From Symbiodinium natans (taxonomy: Eukaryota; Sar; Dinophyceae; Suessiales; Symbiodiniaceae), in NCBI GenBank assembly GCA_905221605.1, contig CAJNDS010002590.1, positions 600,918-664,917 of the forward strand: DNA of 64,000 bases, given 5' to 3'. The notes beneath the pieces are model-generated. The model did no database searches. It was not told the DNA's origin and saw nothing but the letters and a program-made list of their open reading frames with translations. Positions 50,935 to 61,024 of this stretch are shown one piece after another (the first letter of the stretch is position 1; every line of letters starts with the position of its first letter). The position numbers were made by a program, and so were the translations under genes.

Positions 50935-51200
50935 TAAGCAAGTTGACCTGCAACCCCAAACCTGCGAACTGCAGCAGCTCAAACGCCAACTACAAGTTCA
51001 GATGCCCTTTGCTCAACGGAGCCAACGGAGCCCCAGGTACTTGCGGGTGCTTAAAGGACTTGGGGGGGGCTTTTGGGGGGGGGGGGGGGGGGGCAACGAC
51101 AGCTACCACTGCAATGGTCGATCGGATTCAAGCGGGATTTAGCTCAGCAGCCATATTGCAGTCATGTGGTGTACTTCGTTCTATCAAGATTTTCATCAGG
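50935..51200 (+). other. Weak plus-strand coding-like pieces around a poly-G run
   Basis: Before the run: PANCSSSNANYKFRCPLLNG (Cys-rich) or LQQLKRQLQVQMPFAQRSQR. After it (51,077-51,093): MVDRIQAGFSSAAILQSCGV. Confidence 0.3.
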
Positions 51201-51399
51201 GTTTCAGGGAGGTGCGTCTAACGAATTCGAATGTAAAGGCTTCCTTGTGGCACCCGCATCTAGGACAAGCGCCATCTCACAACCACACATGGTCATGGCT
51301 AACCCCGACCCCCCAGGCAAAAGACAAGTCAATTAAGGAGAAAAATTGAGAAACAAAAACCAAAACACAGCAAACAACAAAACCCTTGACACCCTGCAC

Positions 51400-51460
51400 C
51401 CCGCGTCCTCTGGTGCCTCTCGATGACGTTTCCCCAGAACCGCTCAAGGTACCGCCGCAC
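51400..51460 (-). CDS. Exon: VRRYLERFWGNVIERHQRTR
   Basis: Between CTGACCAG and GCGGG/GTGCAG; 18 of 20 codons end in G or C. Amphipathic, basic helix. The plus strand (RPLVPLDDVSPEPLK, GTACCG) is weaker. Confidence 0.6.
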
Positions 51461-51909
51461 CTGGTCAGATCCCTCCAACTGTTGATGCATTCATTGGCAG
51501 AGCTTTGGCACGGTACTCTGGGAGTTAACATGATTTAACAGGACATCCGATTCTGGACTGATTCTACGATCTGCTCCTTCTTCTTTCTTCAGCGTGTACA
51601 GATACAGTTAGTGTTGACCATTTCCGTTTTCAACCATGCACCACCCCCTAGCACACCAACCATAACCAACCTTCAGCTCACCAAAAGACCCCAACCCAAG
51701 ACCCAAATGATGAAACACACTATGGGTTGCGCTCGCGAAGTCACTACATTCATTCACTCGCCCCCATGATAGTATAACTATAAGGTAAGTTAATGCATGC
51801 TTAGAATTAAAACATTTTGTGGGGGGGCTCCTTCACTCAAAATCAGTACGGCGCGCGTGAACTTGCCTGTACTTTATAATATTGGATTTCTAAAGGTTGA
51901 AACCTTCAT

Positions 51910-52113
51910 AAACGACTCTGGGTGAAGAACTCCCCTTACAACATATTAAATTCATGCGCGCCGTAAAACTAAAATATATTCTAAGAGGATTTTTCGTGGA
52001 GTCGCGAGTGAAGGAGAGAGAATACTTGACCCCATACCATGCCCCACCCGACAGAAAACCCACAACACCCAACCCAAAACCCTTTATTGTAGAAAATGGA
52101 AATGGTCAGATAT
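51910..52113 (+). CDS. Possible small plus-strand frame in the AT-rich island
   Basis: From a stop at about 51,907 the frame reads LGEELPLQHIKFMRAVKLKY, then ILRGFFVESRVKEREYLTPY, and ends with a stop. AT-biased codons, unlike the host-like exons. Confidence 0.3.
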
Positions 52114-52220
52114 AATACAATATCAACGTCTACAAAGTGAGTAAGGTGTAGGAATAAGGTAAAACCACAGTGCATGTAATTATAATCTATACACATTTGA
52201 GGATAAGAACTACATTATAC

Positions 52221-52786
52221 TTATGAATTCATTATGCTATATACTGAAGCACATGCCACCATTTGGGTGTCTGGTGTCGTTGCGTTCGCTTCGGCAACAT
52301 CAACAGGAATTTCAATAACTAGTCTGTCCTTGTACTTGCCAACAAGCACAAAGGAATCTTCTGAACACATCGTTCATTGGTAACTGATGGCGTGATTAAA
52401 CACTTTATCAATATCGGGTTTGGGTTTCTCCGGTTCTGTTTTTCGTATTGTGCTTTAATATCTGCTTGTAATTTGTCGTTTAGCTTGCCTTCTTTCCTTA
52501 AATTTGCTAGTCTACTTAAATAATCCTTCATCAACACATCTAGTTCCGAGGTCGGATGTAACCCATAATGGAAATGGGCATCCCAGGTTCCGTGTTTCAT
52601 TTTATGTCCGCATTCTTCGCATAGTTAGCTCCCCCTTTCTCTGTCCTCTCTTATTGCTTGGATATATTCATTCCTATTCGTTGTAGCATTTTCGCTTCGC
52701 TTCTCGACACGTATTACATGTATTAACCCATCAAACTCTTCAACATCCTTTGAGACACAGCACGATGTACATATTCTCGTCTCCAT
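52221..52786 (-). pseudogene. Broken gene with two C-x2-C pairs in an AT-rich island
   Basis: ATG at 52,786 (preceded by in-frame stops) opens a frame with CTSC at residues 7-10 and CEEC at about 56-59, a zinc-ribbon-like layout. A Lys/Glu-rich helix follows (LANLRKEGKLNDKLQADIKA). Damage: TAA at 52,625-52,627 between the pairs, a frameshift near 52,437, and a TGA near 52,381. A coherent C-terminal stretch (KYKDRLVIEIPVDVAEANAT) resumes afterwards and ends at 52,221. No introns needed; AT-ending codons. Compact AT-rich zinc-binding genes are typical of large algal DNA viruses; origin is inference. Confidence 0.5.
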
Positions 52787-53179
52787 CTTACTATGTTATG
52801 ACGCCTAGTCTTTAGACTTAGTTTGACTAAAAACATCTTCTTCTAACATTATACTAGAACATCTATAGGGGTGTCGGGCAACAATAGAAATGAAGTGCGG
52901 GGAACTCCTCCACACTAGTTAACCGTTGCCAAACTCTTATGGCGTGCTTCTGGTATAGCGACGCGCGGGGCTCAACATGATGCCTGGGACTTACATTACT
53001 ACTATACACTGCCAAACCTACATAAAAAACAACACTTTAAGTAATGATCTCAACAAATCTTGTAAACAAATCTTGTAACTGATAAATCTCAAACAACAAG
53101 TCTAAATCGTTTCTTATACTGACTGAAATGTTGATAACCCTCTAGCTCATCTATTATAGCACTTAACTTAACCTAGCGT

Positions 53180-53545
53180 TATGCATGCTTATTTTTCTTC
53201 GTGCAATTAGCCCATTGTTCTTGTTTTCTTAAAACACGACCAATCCAGATATTCTTATGCGGTGTGTCAACTCATCAATTTGAATGTGTATCCGTTCCAT
53301 GTCTTCTTGATGACTTCAAAAAATCTCTCTTCGATTCTTTGTTCGCATTCTTCGGGTGTTATGTTATGAGTTCCAAGCCCGGTGCTACATATTTCAACGC
53401 TTCCAATTTGCTTATCGGTTTTGAATATACCGTGCTCATCAGGTGATACATGCCGACCACTAAATCTCAAAGTATGTCTATCTTCAATACGTCAGTTGTT
53501 GTTACAATGTGTTCTTTCACAGTTTTTGTTTCTTATGATATGACT
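53180..53545 (-). pseudogene. Second broken AT-rich gene
   Basis: Three coherent minus-strand stretches in different frames: VKEHIVTTTDVLKIDIL (about 53,470-53,520), HNITPEECEQRIEERFFEVI (about 53,300), and NIWIGRVLRKQEQWANCTKK (about 53,190-53,250). One-base shifts separate them. No family recognised. Same base composition and strand as the 52.2-52.8 kb remnant, so probably part of the same insertion. Confidence 0.45.
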
Positions 53546-53654
53546 GTCTCTTACATCTCACACAAAAACAACAAACGAGAATCGAAGGCCCTGAGCTCCC
53601 TAAAGCCCAGAATTTTTGAATGCTCGACCCCAAACCAGAAGCCCGCACCCCCGA

Positions 53655-53820
53655 CTGACCCCCCTCGGTCGACCCTTTCATCTTGGGCTTCTCGGAAGCT
53701 TCGCGACCATTTAGACCCGAAGACCAGATCGTCGTGTCGAAGCGGGACGATGGGACACTTGGCTGTCGCATAGCCCTTGAGCTTCTGAACACGGTCCGAC
53801 TTCTGCCTCGTTAGAGGACT
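53655..53820 (-). CDS. Exon: KCPIVPLRHDDLVFGSKWSR
   Basis: Minus frame: QKSDRVQKLKGYATA, the above, then SFREAQDERVDR. Returns to GC-biased host-like codons immediately beside the AT-rich island. Acceptor probably AACGAG. Confidence 0.5.
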
Positions 53821-53884
53821 TGTACGAAACGCGCTCCAGAACATTCCATAGCTCAAGCCACCCGCAGCTCCGAAATCACAACTC

Positions 53885-54098
53885 CCCGCATTGCAAAGCC
53901 AAGGAAATTCCCAATTCCAAACTCTCCCACCTGGCAGTGCTCTGCAACCTGTACGCAGGTGGAGATGCAACAAGGGGGAATAAGGAGGACGAGACGCAAG
54001 CATATTTACGTCGTAAATCCTCAGCAAAACCTTGCCAGAACAGCACTCTCTGCACCAGTGATGAGGTTGCTTCTGTCACGAAGGAGAACTGAACAACA
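53885..54098 (-). CDS. Exon: VLFWQGFAEDLRRKYACVSS
   Basis: After TTGTTCAG: FSFVTEATSSLVQR, the above, then SLFPLVASPPAY. The downstream part may be intron. Confidence 0.45.
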
Positions 54099-54146
54099 TG
54101 AGAGTGAGTGAAAAGGCCATGCCATCTCAATGATAACGGCTCTCAC

Positions 54147-54222
54147 TGTCAGGCACAGCTCCTCAAAGTGGCTTTTATCGTTCTGCTTCAAGCTGTCTTC
54201 ATGCTCACGGGGCTTAAAGAAT
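54147..54222 (-). CDS. Exon: REHEDSLKQNDKSHFEELCL
   Basis: From AGACAG to ACA/GTGAGA. Reads FFKP before the above. Its start needs two bases from the previous exon, which the 54,313 exon does not supply, so another exon or boundary lies between. Confidence 0.55.
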
Positions 54223-54312
54223 CTGTCTTGTGGCTGGCCTGAAGGCTCCAACGTAGTTCGTCTTGGGCCTCGTTGCTGTTCTTTGATGTAGCTGGAAACA
54301 TTTCGCTCCCAC

Positions 54313-54393
54313 CTCTGCAGGGACGATGGCGCGCTCACTCTCGCTCAGGGCGTCGTAGAGGTCATCGTCGTAGAGGAAGTTCACCTGCAGGAT
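54313..54393 (-). CDS. 27-codon exon: NFLYDDDLYDALSESERAIV
   Basis: From TTTTTGCAG to GAG/GTGGGA. 23 of 27 codons end in G or C. Acidic, likely exposed. Phase 0 at both ends. Family unknown. Confidence 0.6.
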
Positions 54394-54599
54394 CTGCAAA
54401 AACTGGAACCTCACAGAAACAGGCCTAAATCTCCTACCAGTAGCCGTAGTGTGCGGGGTCCGAGGACAGGGGTACACTTATTATACTCGTATTCCTTCTT
54501 TCCCTATACTGTACAGCAGTAAGCGGCGCAGTGCGAAGGAAGCATTTTGTGGTGGCCGAGTTGCGCGGAAGTACTTCGCCTGCTTGGGAGTCAGTCCTT

Positions 54600-55010
54600 G
54601 TCTCGAGGGAAAGGGGCTTGCTGCTTTAGTCTGCAGGTCCCAAGGGGCTGGGGTGAAGGGCTCTGACGTGGTTCGAGAAATATGTACTTGCCATTCGCAG
54701 GTCTGCAGCTAATGAGAAAGCCTCCGACACTTTCCGTGGACCCTGCAAGCCCTGTAGACCCTGGCTCAGGCCAAGGGACGCTCATCGCGGTCTGCCCATA
54801 AGAGGCGCTGGATAAGTGCAAACGCCCCCTGCGCAACATGCAAGACGTCTCAAGGGCAGCGAATTTGATTGCTCCTGACAGGAGCCTTTCATATGCCGGC
54901 GCTGATCCAAGGTCTCACAGACTGCTTTTTGGATTTTGTGAACAAAAACAGGCATACCTTCAATCATCGCCAATACGCTTGAACAAGAGAGAGATGTCCC
55001 AGAAGCTCTC
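54600..55010 (-). CDS. Weak coding-like stretches
   Basis: SSASYGQTAMSVPWPEPGST and GGFLISCRPANGKYIFLEPR; further upstream VCETLDQRRHMKGSCQEQSN. A TCTCTCTCTTGTTCAAG acceptor exists at about 54,997. Confidence 0.3.
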
Positions 55011-55098
55011 AACCTTGAAAGGCTTCAAGGGTTTAGGGCTTGTAGGGTTGGGGGCTTTAGGGTGCAGGGTCTTGCTTACGTTTCTGAGTCCCAGCCCC

Positions 55099-55203
55099 AC
55101 TATCACCCGGACCCACAACGAGCCCACCTGGAAAATCGGCCGAATGCGACCGGCTGCACCTGCTGATCATGAGGCTCAACTAGTAATCCAGAGAATGGTG
55201 GTC
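55099..55203 (+). CDS. Exon with a C2-like turn: TITRTHNEPTWKIG
   Basis: After GAGTCCCAG: TITRTHNEPTWKIGRMRPAA, then PADHEAQLVIQRMVV to a stop. C2 domains often carry T-x-x-x-x-N-P-x-W; here the order is T-x-T-H-N-E-P-T-W. Assignment is tentative. Confidence 0.4.
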
Positions 55204-55207
55204 TAGT

Positions 55208-55345
55208 TTCCAGGAACAGGCTTCAGTCCATAAAGGCAAGGGGCCCTGATCAAAAATCCACTGGCCGGGCAGAGCCGGAAAGGACAGACATATGTCCAGA
55301 ACTGATCGAATGGGATCAAGCTGGGCCTTTGCATTGGCTATTGGG
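55208..55345 (+). CDS. Candidate exon: AEPERTDICPELIEWDQAGP
   Basis: Plus frame from LQSIKARGPDQKSTGR through the above to LHWLLGSQ, ending AG/GTACAA. Confidence 0.4.
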
Positions 55346-55489
55346 GTCACAAAGGTACAATAAAGCCGCTAAACATGAGAAAAATAAAACATACCACGGG
55401 GCAACTTCGTAAGCCGACCATGAAACCCGCAACTACCCGGTTTGACTAGACGCTAGACAAGGGGAGCAGGGACCCGGCAAGCTAAGTTG

Positions 55490-55660
55490 GCTCCTAACGG
55501 CCTGTGCTCCGAGCTACACCCCAAAGTCTTGGACACACACGCTTACCAACGAACTGAATGAGCAGAATGAGGTGCGCTTGACCAGGCCAATCACGACGGC
55601 AAACGCAGAATCATTTGCAAAAACCCTTCCCAGTAAGCTAACATGCATCACTTGTGTTTG
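55490..55660 (+). CDS. Coding-like stretch: WTHTLTNELNEQNEVRLTRP
   Basis: Reads CAPSYTPKS, the above, ITTANAESFAKTLPSK to a stop. A second frame reads LAPNGLCSELHPKVLDTHAY. Confidence 0.4.
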
Positions 55661-55668
55661 ATGCATTT

Positions 55669-55854
55669 TCAGAATAATCCTTGTTGAAATGAACTTCTGC
55701 TTTGAAATGTAGGATTCCCGATGTACTTTTGGGAATAGTATTGCTCAATTTTAAATAAGTGTCGTTTACATATCGGACATGTGCAGGACGCCATCATTAC
55801 AACCTTGTAGTGCTTCGTTGAACCATTACAGATGGAAGAACAAAACAGGGACAA
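55669..55854 (-). CDS. Small AT-rich frame with CPIC
   Basis: 61 codons; reads HYKVVMMASCTCPICKRHLF, then KIEQYYSQKYIGNPTFQSRS. AT-ending codons and a Cys pair make it resemble the 52-53.5 kb remnants more than the host-like exons. The N-terminal part may not be native. Confidence 0.35.
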   Translation of the reverse strand: MSLFCSSICNGSTKHYKVVMMASCTCPICKRHLFKIEQYYSQKYIGNPTFQSRSSFQQGLF

Positions 55855-55861
55855 GAAGCCT

Positions 55862-56002
55862 GTAACCCTAACCCCTAAACCCTAAACCCGAAACCTAAAC
55901 CCTAAACCCTAAACCCTAAACCCTAAACCCCAAACCCTAAACCCTAAACCCTAAACCCTAAACCCTAAACCCTAAACCCTAAACCCTAAACCCTAAACCT
56001 TC
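55862..56002. repeat. Longest clean CCCTAAA array
   Basis: About 19 units with four variants. Interstitial, with unique sequence on both sides, so not a chromosome end here. Confidence 0.95.
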
Positions 56003-56345
56003 ACTCCCAGCAAAGGACTCCCAGGGCCGTCGCCTCGCAACGAGGATGGGATGGCTGACCGGGCCAGCATCTGCATCGACCTTCGAAAAAGGGAGAAATT
56101 AACTCTAAACCCTAAAGCCTTTTCATTCAGGACAAGAGCCTTAATAGTATCTACAGAGGTTCTTGCGCAAAGCACACTCCTTAAAAAAGGGGTATCGGGC
56201 TCTCAATCCGCACCAGCTTGAACCCTAAACTCCTGATTAAGCCTTTTCAAGCACCCCAAGGCCAAACAAAAACCGAAACTCGCGATTCAGGGTTTCCTAG
56301 GTTTTATGTATGGGCCCAGTCTTTGTACGATACACTGTGAATCAG

Positions 56346-56470
56346 TTATTCCTCATACAATGTTTGCATGAGGTGCCTAAAAAGGGTCCACAATTCATGA
56401 TCCGTCTCAGCGCCGGGCTCCTGCACCCAATCCTGTGCACAGCTCTTCAAAAAGTCCCTAAACTCTATCG
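56346..56470 (-). CDS. Exon: ETDHELWTLFRHLMQTLYEE
   Basis: Minus frame: FRDFLKSCAQDWVQEPGA, the above, then a natural stop. Possible terminal exon; acceptor near GATAG or upstream. Confidence 0.45.
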
Positions 56471-57006
56471 CCCCAAATCCTAAACTGCATGAGCAAGCGA
56501 TCTCTCGTGCAGTCCGGAAAGACCTGTATGCGCAGCCGCACAAATTCCGACCGACGATGGCTTGGCTAACCCTGCGACAGAGGCGGGGCTCCGGCATGCG
56601 GGTCCCCAACAAACCCACCGACCCTGCACCCCAAACCATGCAACTCAACCCCCTTTCTCCCGCCCAAGTCGTCCTCCAGGTTGAACCGTGAGTGCATCTC
56701 AGTGGCAAAGCCATGCGCATCCTGTGCAGGGTGCTTAGGGTGCTTAGGGTTTGGGGCTTAAAATGAGGGTGTTTATGGGCTTGTCAGGCTTTCGGGGCTG
56801 GTGTTTAGGGTCTCCCCGCGGGCTTGTTTGTTGATCTGTATGGTTCTCAAAACCCTAAACCATCCTAAACCCTTTTAACCCCAGACTCCCTAAACCCTAA
56901 GCCTTCGTTCTGAATCAGCTGGTCCTCCATAAGGCCTCAACGATGAGGAGTCCGCAGCAAAGATGGAGACCCCAAATCTGCACCATAACTTGGATCCCCC
57001 CCCCAC

Positions 57007-57097
57007 CCTCGAACGGTTTCTGAAGGATGCGTCCCCCAGGTCCTTGCTGCGCCATATCCGCAGTGCGGTCTGCCAGTCGCCGGTGAGCAGTTCGAAC
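57007..57097 (-). CDS. Exon: ELLTGDWQTALRIWRSKDLG
   Basis: From CAAGAG to AGG/GTGGGG. One base then 30 codons, 24 ending in G or C; continues DASFRN. Helical. Upstream of 56,346 on the same strand. Confidence 0.55.
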
Positions 57098-57281
57098 CTC
57101 TTGGGGCTTCATTGAGGGGTTCAGGGTTTAGGGCTCAGGGGGGAGGGGGGTGGGGCTTCAGCTCAAGGGGTTTTCAGCGCTCTCCCAGGTGACCAAGCGG
57201 GGGGGGAAGTCTTGAAAGGATGTTTGGGTGTGGGGCGGCTTTTGGGTGCGGATGCGGGTCGACTTTTGGCTGGACCGTCAC

Positions 57282-57374
57282 TTCGCAAAAGCGCCGACTT
57301 CGGGCCCCGGTGGTCAAGGGCGTTGCTCGCAACACCCTGGCGCGAAGGTCTCTGAGATGCATAGCCAGAGCCTC
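57282..57374 (-). CDS. 31-codon exon: EALAMHLRDLRARVLRATPL
   Basis: From TTTAAAG to GAA/GTGACG; continues TTGARSRRFCE. Phase 0 at both ends. Basic helix. Confidence 0.55.
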
Positions 57375-57545
57375 CTTTAAAGAAGCTTCCAACCCCTCTC
57401 TCTCAAAACGTAACGCAAGGAAACCTTGTAAACCCTACAAGCCCTAAACTGCCCTGAACCTAACAACCCCTGAAAAACCCTTTGAAGACCATAAAACATT
57501 CCTTGAAGAATCAGAAGCCCTATTGTGAACCCTAAAAGCCCTACT

Positions 57546-57593
57546 ATCTTCGGATGGGCGGCATCAGCACCCCGGCGCTCCAGGAGTCGTAGC
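57546..57593 (-). CDS. Exon: YDSWSAGVLMPPIR
   Basis: After CCCGAAG; high G/C third positions. A GT inside (GGG/GTGCTG) is an alternative, shorter end. Confidence 0.45.
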
Positions 57594-57599
57594 CTTCGG

Positions 57600-58120
57600 G
57601 CGAGGCTTTAGGACTTACAAGTGTGCCGGGTACGCTGGGGGGGGGGAGGGGAGGGAGTTTGGGGGTTTGGGGGTTGAGGGCTTGGGGTTGGGGTACAAGT
57701 CGGGGCCCTTTTGGAGATCGGAGGCCTCCTGCTTTGAGGCCCGGATGCCAGGTTTAGGCCTGTTTAGGGTTTCGGGTTGATAGGGTATTAGCGTTTGGGT
57801 TCAGGGCTTGCGGGCGGTTGCGATTCAGCATATGAAGGCTCAAATAGGACATCTAGGGCTTTCAGGACGAAGGGGTAGGAAGCCTAAACCCCTACAAATG
57901 CCTGGCCAGAAATACTAACCCACCAAAAGCCCGAAACAACAAGAACGCTGAACCCGCTTTATTCAAAGCTTTCCCTGAGGTGTAAGGATGGTCGTTGCGG
58001 GTTCGGAAGCAGAGAATTGCCTCTTGGGGTTTTAGAGTTTCAGGGTCTTTAGGGTTCCAAAGCTTTGGAGGGCTTGTGAAAAGGCTGTGAACAGGAGACT
58101 AAAAAGTTGAAAGGAGACCT
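57600..58120. other. Spacer with TTTAGGG-like words
   Basis: G-rich, telomere-like words to 57,810; otherwise unique; no exon seen. Confidence 0.4.
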
Positions 58121-58126
58121 TACTGC

Positions 58127-58597
58127 TTGCTGATACCGATGGCCAGATGGCAAGATCGATACATCAGCCCTGCAGCCCAACAATCCCAATCATTGCAGGC
58201 CACAGACTACGCATACAAGTTTAAGCTCCCTGTGCCCAAGTATTGCTGCGAGCGACCCCGTCCAGAGTCCATCACGGGAAATGCAGAACCTGGCGCGGCT
58301 TGGCCCGCAAAACGGCGCTTTGGAAGTCGAAAACTTACCATGCTAATCCCTCAGGGGTTACCATTTAGGGTGTTGGCCATATGGGTCATTAATGGGCTTC
58401 TGACGCGAGCTTCGTGCGCGGGTGCTGGCAGATCTTGGCCGCGAGTTTCACCACGCCACCCCAAACAGAAGTCTAATTGGCCACACGAAGCGTGGCAAGG
58501 CAACAAACACCAAAGGTGGGTCAAAATCAACGGCCCAGAAAGCCCTTGGGCCGAGACCCCCCCCCCTCCCTCTTCCCTGGACATGAAAAGCATATGA
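58127..58597 (+). CDS. 156-codon open stretch, low confidence
   Basis: SITGNAEPGAAWPAKRRFGS and LPFRVLAIWVINGLLTRASC. Near the length expected by chance; no splice sites. Confidence 0.25.
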   Translation: MLIPMARWQDRYISPAAQQSQSLQATDYAYKFKLPVPKYCCERPRPESITGNAEPGAAWPAKRRFGSRKLTMLIPQGLPFRVLAIWVINGLLTRASCAGAGRSWPRVSPRHPKQKSNWPHEAWQGNKHQRWVKINGPESPWAETPPPPSSLDMKSI

Positions 58598-58619
58598 CAA
58601 AAGGCATCTGAAAGGCATC

Positions 58620-58705
58620 AGAGGGCACGCTGCTGAGGCCCGTGCTGCTGCCACCCGAGTCTGGCCAGCACTCTGGCGGCGAGTACCTGACAGCAAAGGG
58701 GTTTG
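58620..58705 (+). CDS. Exon: LLRPVLLPPESGQHSGGEYL
   Basis: After GGCATCAG: EGT, the above, TAKG. Strong bias. Another frame has a donor CGA/GTACCT (ARAAATRVWPALWRR). Confidence 0.45.
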
Positions 58706-59083
58706 GGGAACTGGCTTGGTGGGTGTGAAGGCTAAGTATTCGGATGTCTTTCTTAGGGCGTGTATAGGGTCAAAGCTTTTGGCTTGAGGTCCGTTCATGC
58801 CAAAAAAACTAAACACCCCCTAAAGCCCCTAACTCCCCCCCCCCCCCCAATTTTGAAGCCCCTTCATGTTTACGAAGGGCCTGAAATCTGCCACAGCCGC
58901 TCAGCTCAGACAAGCGGCTTGCGGGTGCCCATCCAGGGCCCCTCGTAGTTTAAATCCACGACGAACCCATAGTCCTGGGCTTTGGCTCACTGACCCAATC
59001 AATCGGAGGGGTTCAGACTAAGATAATGCAGCTTCTTGTTGTTCGCCATGCCTTCCACTACGGCACTGAAACCATTTAGGTGG

Positions 59084-59200
59084 AACCTATGACCTTGCAG
59101 TTGGAGGGCCTGGCTCCAGCTTCCTGCAGCCCGCGAAGGCAAGTGCCCGGACGAGGAGCCAAGCACAACTTGTGTTTCGAATCTTGAAAGATAGGCTCAG
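59084..59200 (-). CDS. Exon: LCLAPRPGTCLRGLQEAGAR
   Basis: Ends TGCAAG/GTCATA, reading PSNCK at the end. The frame upstream (59,200-59,410) is also protein-like: WTTDGPHLEATSPEPPLPAA. Confidence 0.45.
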
Positions 59201-59428
59201 TTCTCGATTTCGACAATGCAGAGCGGCCTATTCCAGGCACCCCCCCCCCCCCCGAAGAGAGGCCACAAATTTGGAGAGCTGCCAAGATTGGCCCATTGCC
59301 CGAGGCAGCAGGGAGTGGCGGCTCGGGGCTTGTAGCTTCCAGATGCGGTCCATCAGTGGTCCATGATAAGCGAGAACTTCGACCGTTCATAGAGACCGTT
59401 TGGAAAGCCGGCACAAGGGCATGAGACT

Positions 59429-59562
59429 TTAGTGATTACGACTGGATTGGATTGGCCCATAATGCCTAGCGTCAATCAGCTTGCATATGATCTCGTTGGT
59501 GTTCCTGCCGGGGAAGTGAACCATCACGTTCCTTGGACGACCAAGAATGGGTGATGCGAGGC
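59429..59562 (-). CDS. Terminal exon candidate: NVMVHFPGRNTNEIICKLID
   Basis: Reads SLASPILGRPR, the above, ARHYGPIQSSRNH, then a stop. Strongly protein-like. Its stop and the next exon's position suggest the end of one minus-strand gene. Confidence 0.55.
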
Positions 59563-60049
59563 TCTCACCCTTCCGCCCTCCCTCCTCCCTCTCCCTCATT
59601 CTCACTCTCGCTCCATCAGCAAGCCACCAAGAGCTTCGGAAGCCGCGAGGGGCAAGCCCCCAACAACCCTTGAACCCCCTGCCCGGAAGTGTACAATCTC
59701 GTACTAAGGCACTCAAAGCCTACACACCATGAATCCGAACTTCATCATACCTAGGGTTCCCATTTTTGGGAGGCTTAATGAACCCTAGCACTTCGTGAAA
59801 TCCGCAAACCCAAACACAAAACCCTGGACCCCAAACGCCTACGGCCTGGAAGACTCAACCGGTTCACAGGCGCAGGGCTTGCTTTTGCCCCGACCAAGGG
59901 CCGCTTGTCTAGAAAGTACCGAGCCCTCGGCCCTGGTTCTGCGTCTTGGGGTTCAGGGGCTTGGGGTTCAAGATCCCATAGGCGATGGCTTTAGTGCCAC
60001 ATCGCTTTGGAAAGATATGGGGGCTTCTGCAGGGCATTTCGCTCACTCT

Positions 60050-60320
<271 letters not shown>

Positions 60321-60354
60321 CCCCTCGTCTGCACGCGCTGTGCGGAGCGACCAG

Positions 60355-60452
60355 GACATCTCCAAAGCCATAGACGCTACGGAGAATCAAATCAAGATGT
60401 GGAAAAAAACACTGATCATGAAGCAGGCTGCAAAAGACGCATCTGCGATGGA
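60355..60452 (+). CDS. Coiled-coil-like exon: ISKAIDATENQIKMWKKTLI
   Basis: After GCGACCAG: D, the above, MKQAAKDASAMDE. Heptad-like spacing of I/A/I/M/L. Donor unclear in the following G run. Confidence 0.5.
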
Positions 60453-60519
60453 TGAGAGGGGGGCGGGTCTTGCCCACGTCCGATTCTTCCCTGGGCTTGT
60501 AGGCGCGGAGGGTTCGGCC

Positions 60520-60585
60520 AGCGGCGCGACAAAGAAAGCGCAGCTCTCAATGCTCTGGCGGCTTGCGTCCCGACTGGAACGTCAT
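60520..60585 (+). CDS. Exon: RRDKESAALNALAACVPTGT
   Basis: After TTCGGCCAG; helical and could continue the coiled coil. Another frame reads KKAQLSMLWRLASRLERHKP to a stop. Confidence 0.45.
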
Positions 60586-61024
60586 AAACCCAACAGGGTG
60601 GAGAATGTCGATAAGAAAGAAGTTGGATGGCATCTCGCTCTCTTCCGCGCCGTCCGCTGAATGCAGCAGTTCGTGGGTTGACGCTTGCGTTTCTCAGTTT
60701 CCTGCGAGCTGTTGGCTTAGGCGACAACTGAGGATCTGGTCCGGGCCCGCCAACATACGCTTAAGCCAAGCAAGCCGAAAGAGGCAAATTTAGGGACTAG
60801 CAGAATGTCACATCTTTTAGTGTTTACACATTAAATGTTACAGTGACAGAGAAGAGAAAGACTTCGATTCGAACTAGGGTTCCGGGCAATGTGATTGGAG
60901 CTCCAAACTTCATTTCAGGGCTTCGTGAAGTTACAGGCGCTTTCAAGAGTCGAAAATTGAGTGCTGCTGAATTTGGAGTTTGGGAAGAAGGCCTGATTCA
61001 GATCCCTTTTTTTCTGGCTCAGTC

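Noticed and set aside
51890-52196. Minus-strand hydrophobic frames in the AT-rich island
   Set aside because: Cys/Phe-rich, no coherent motif; the plus-strand frame is the better reading and is itself weak.
55862-56002. A chromosome end
   Set aside because: The CCCTAAA array is interstitial, with unique sequence on both sides.
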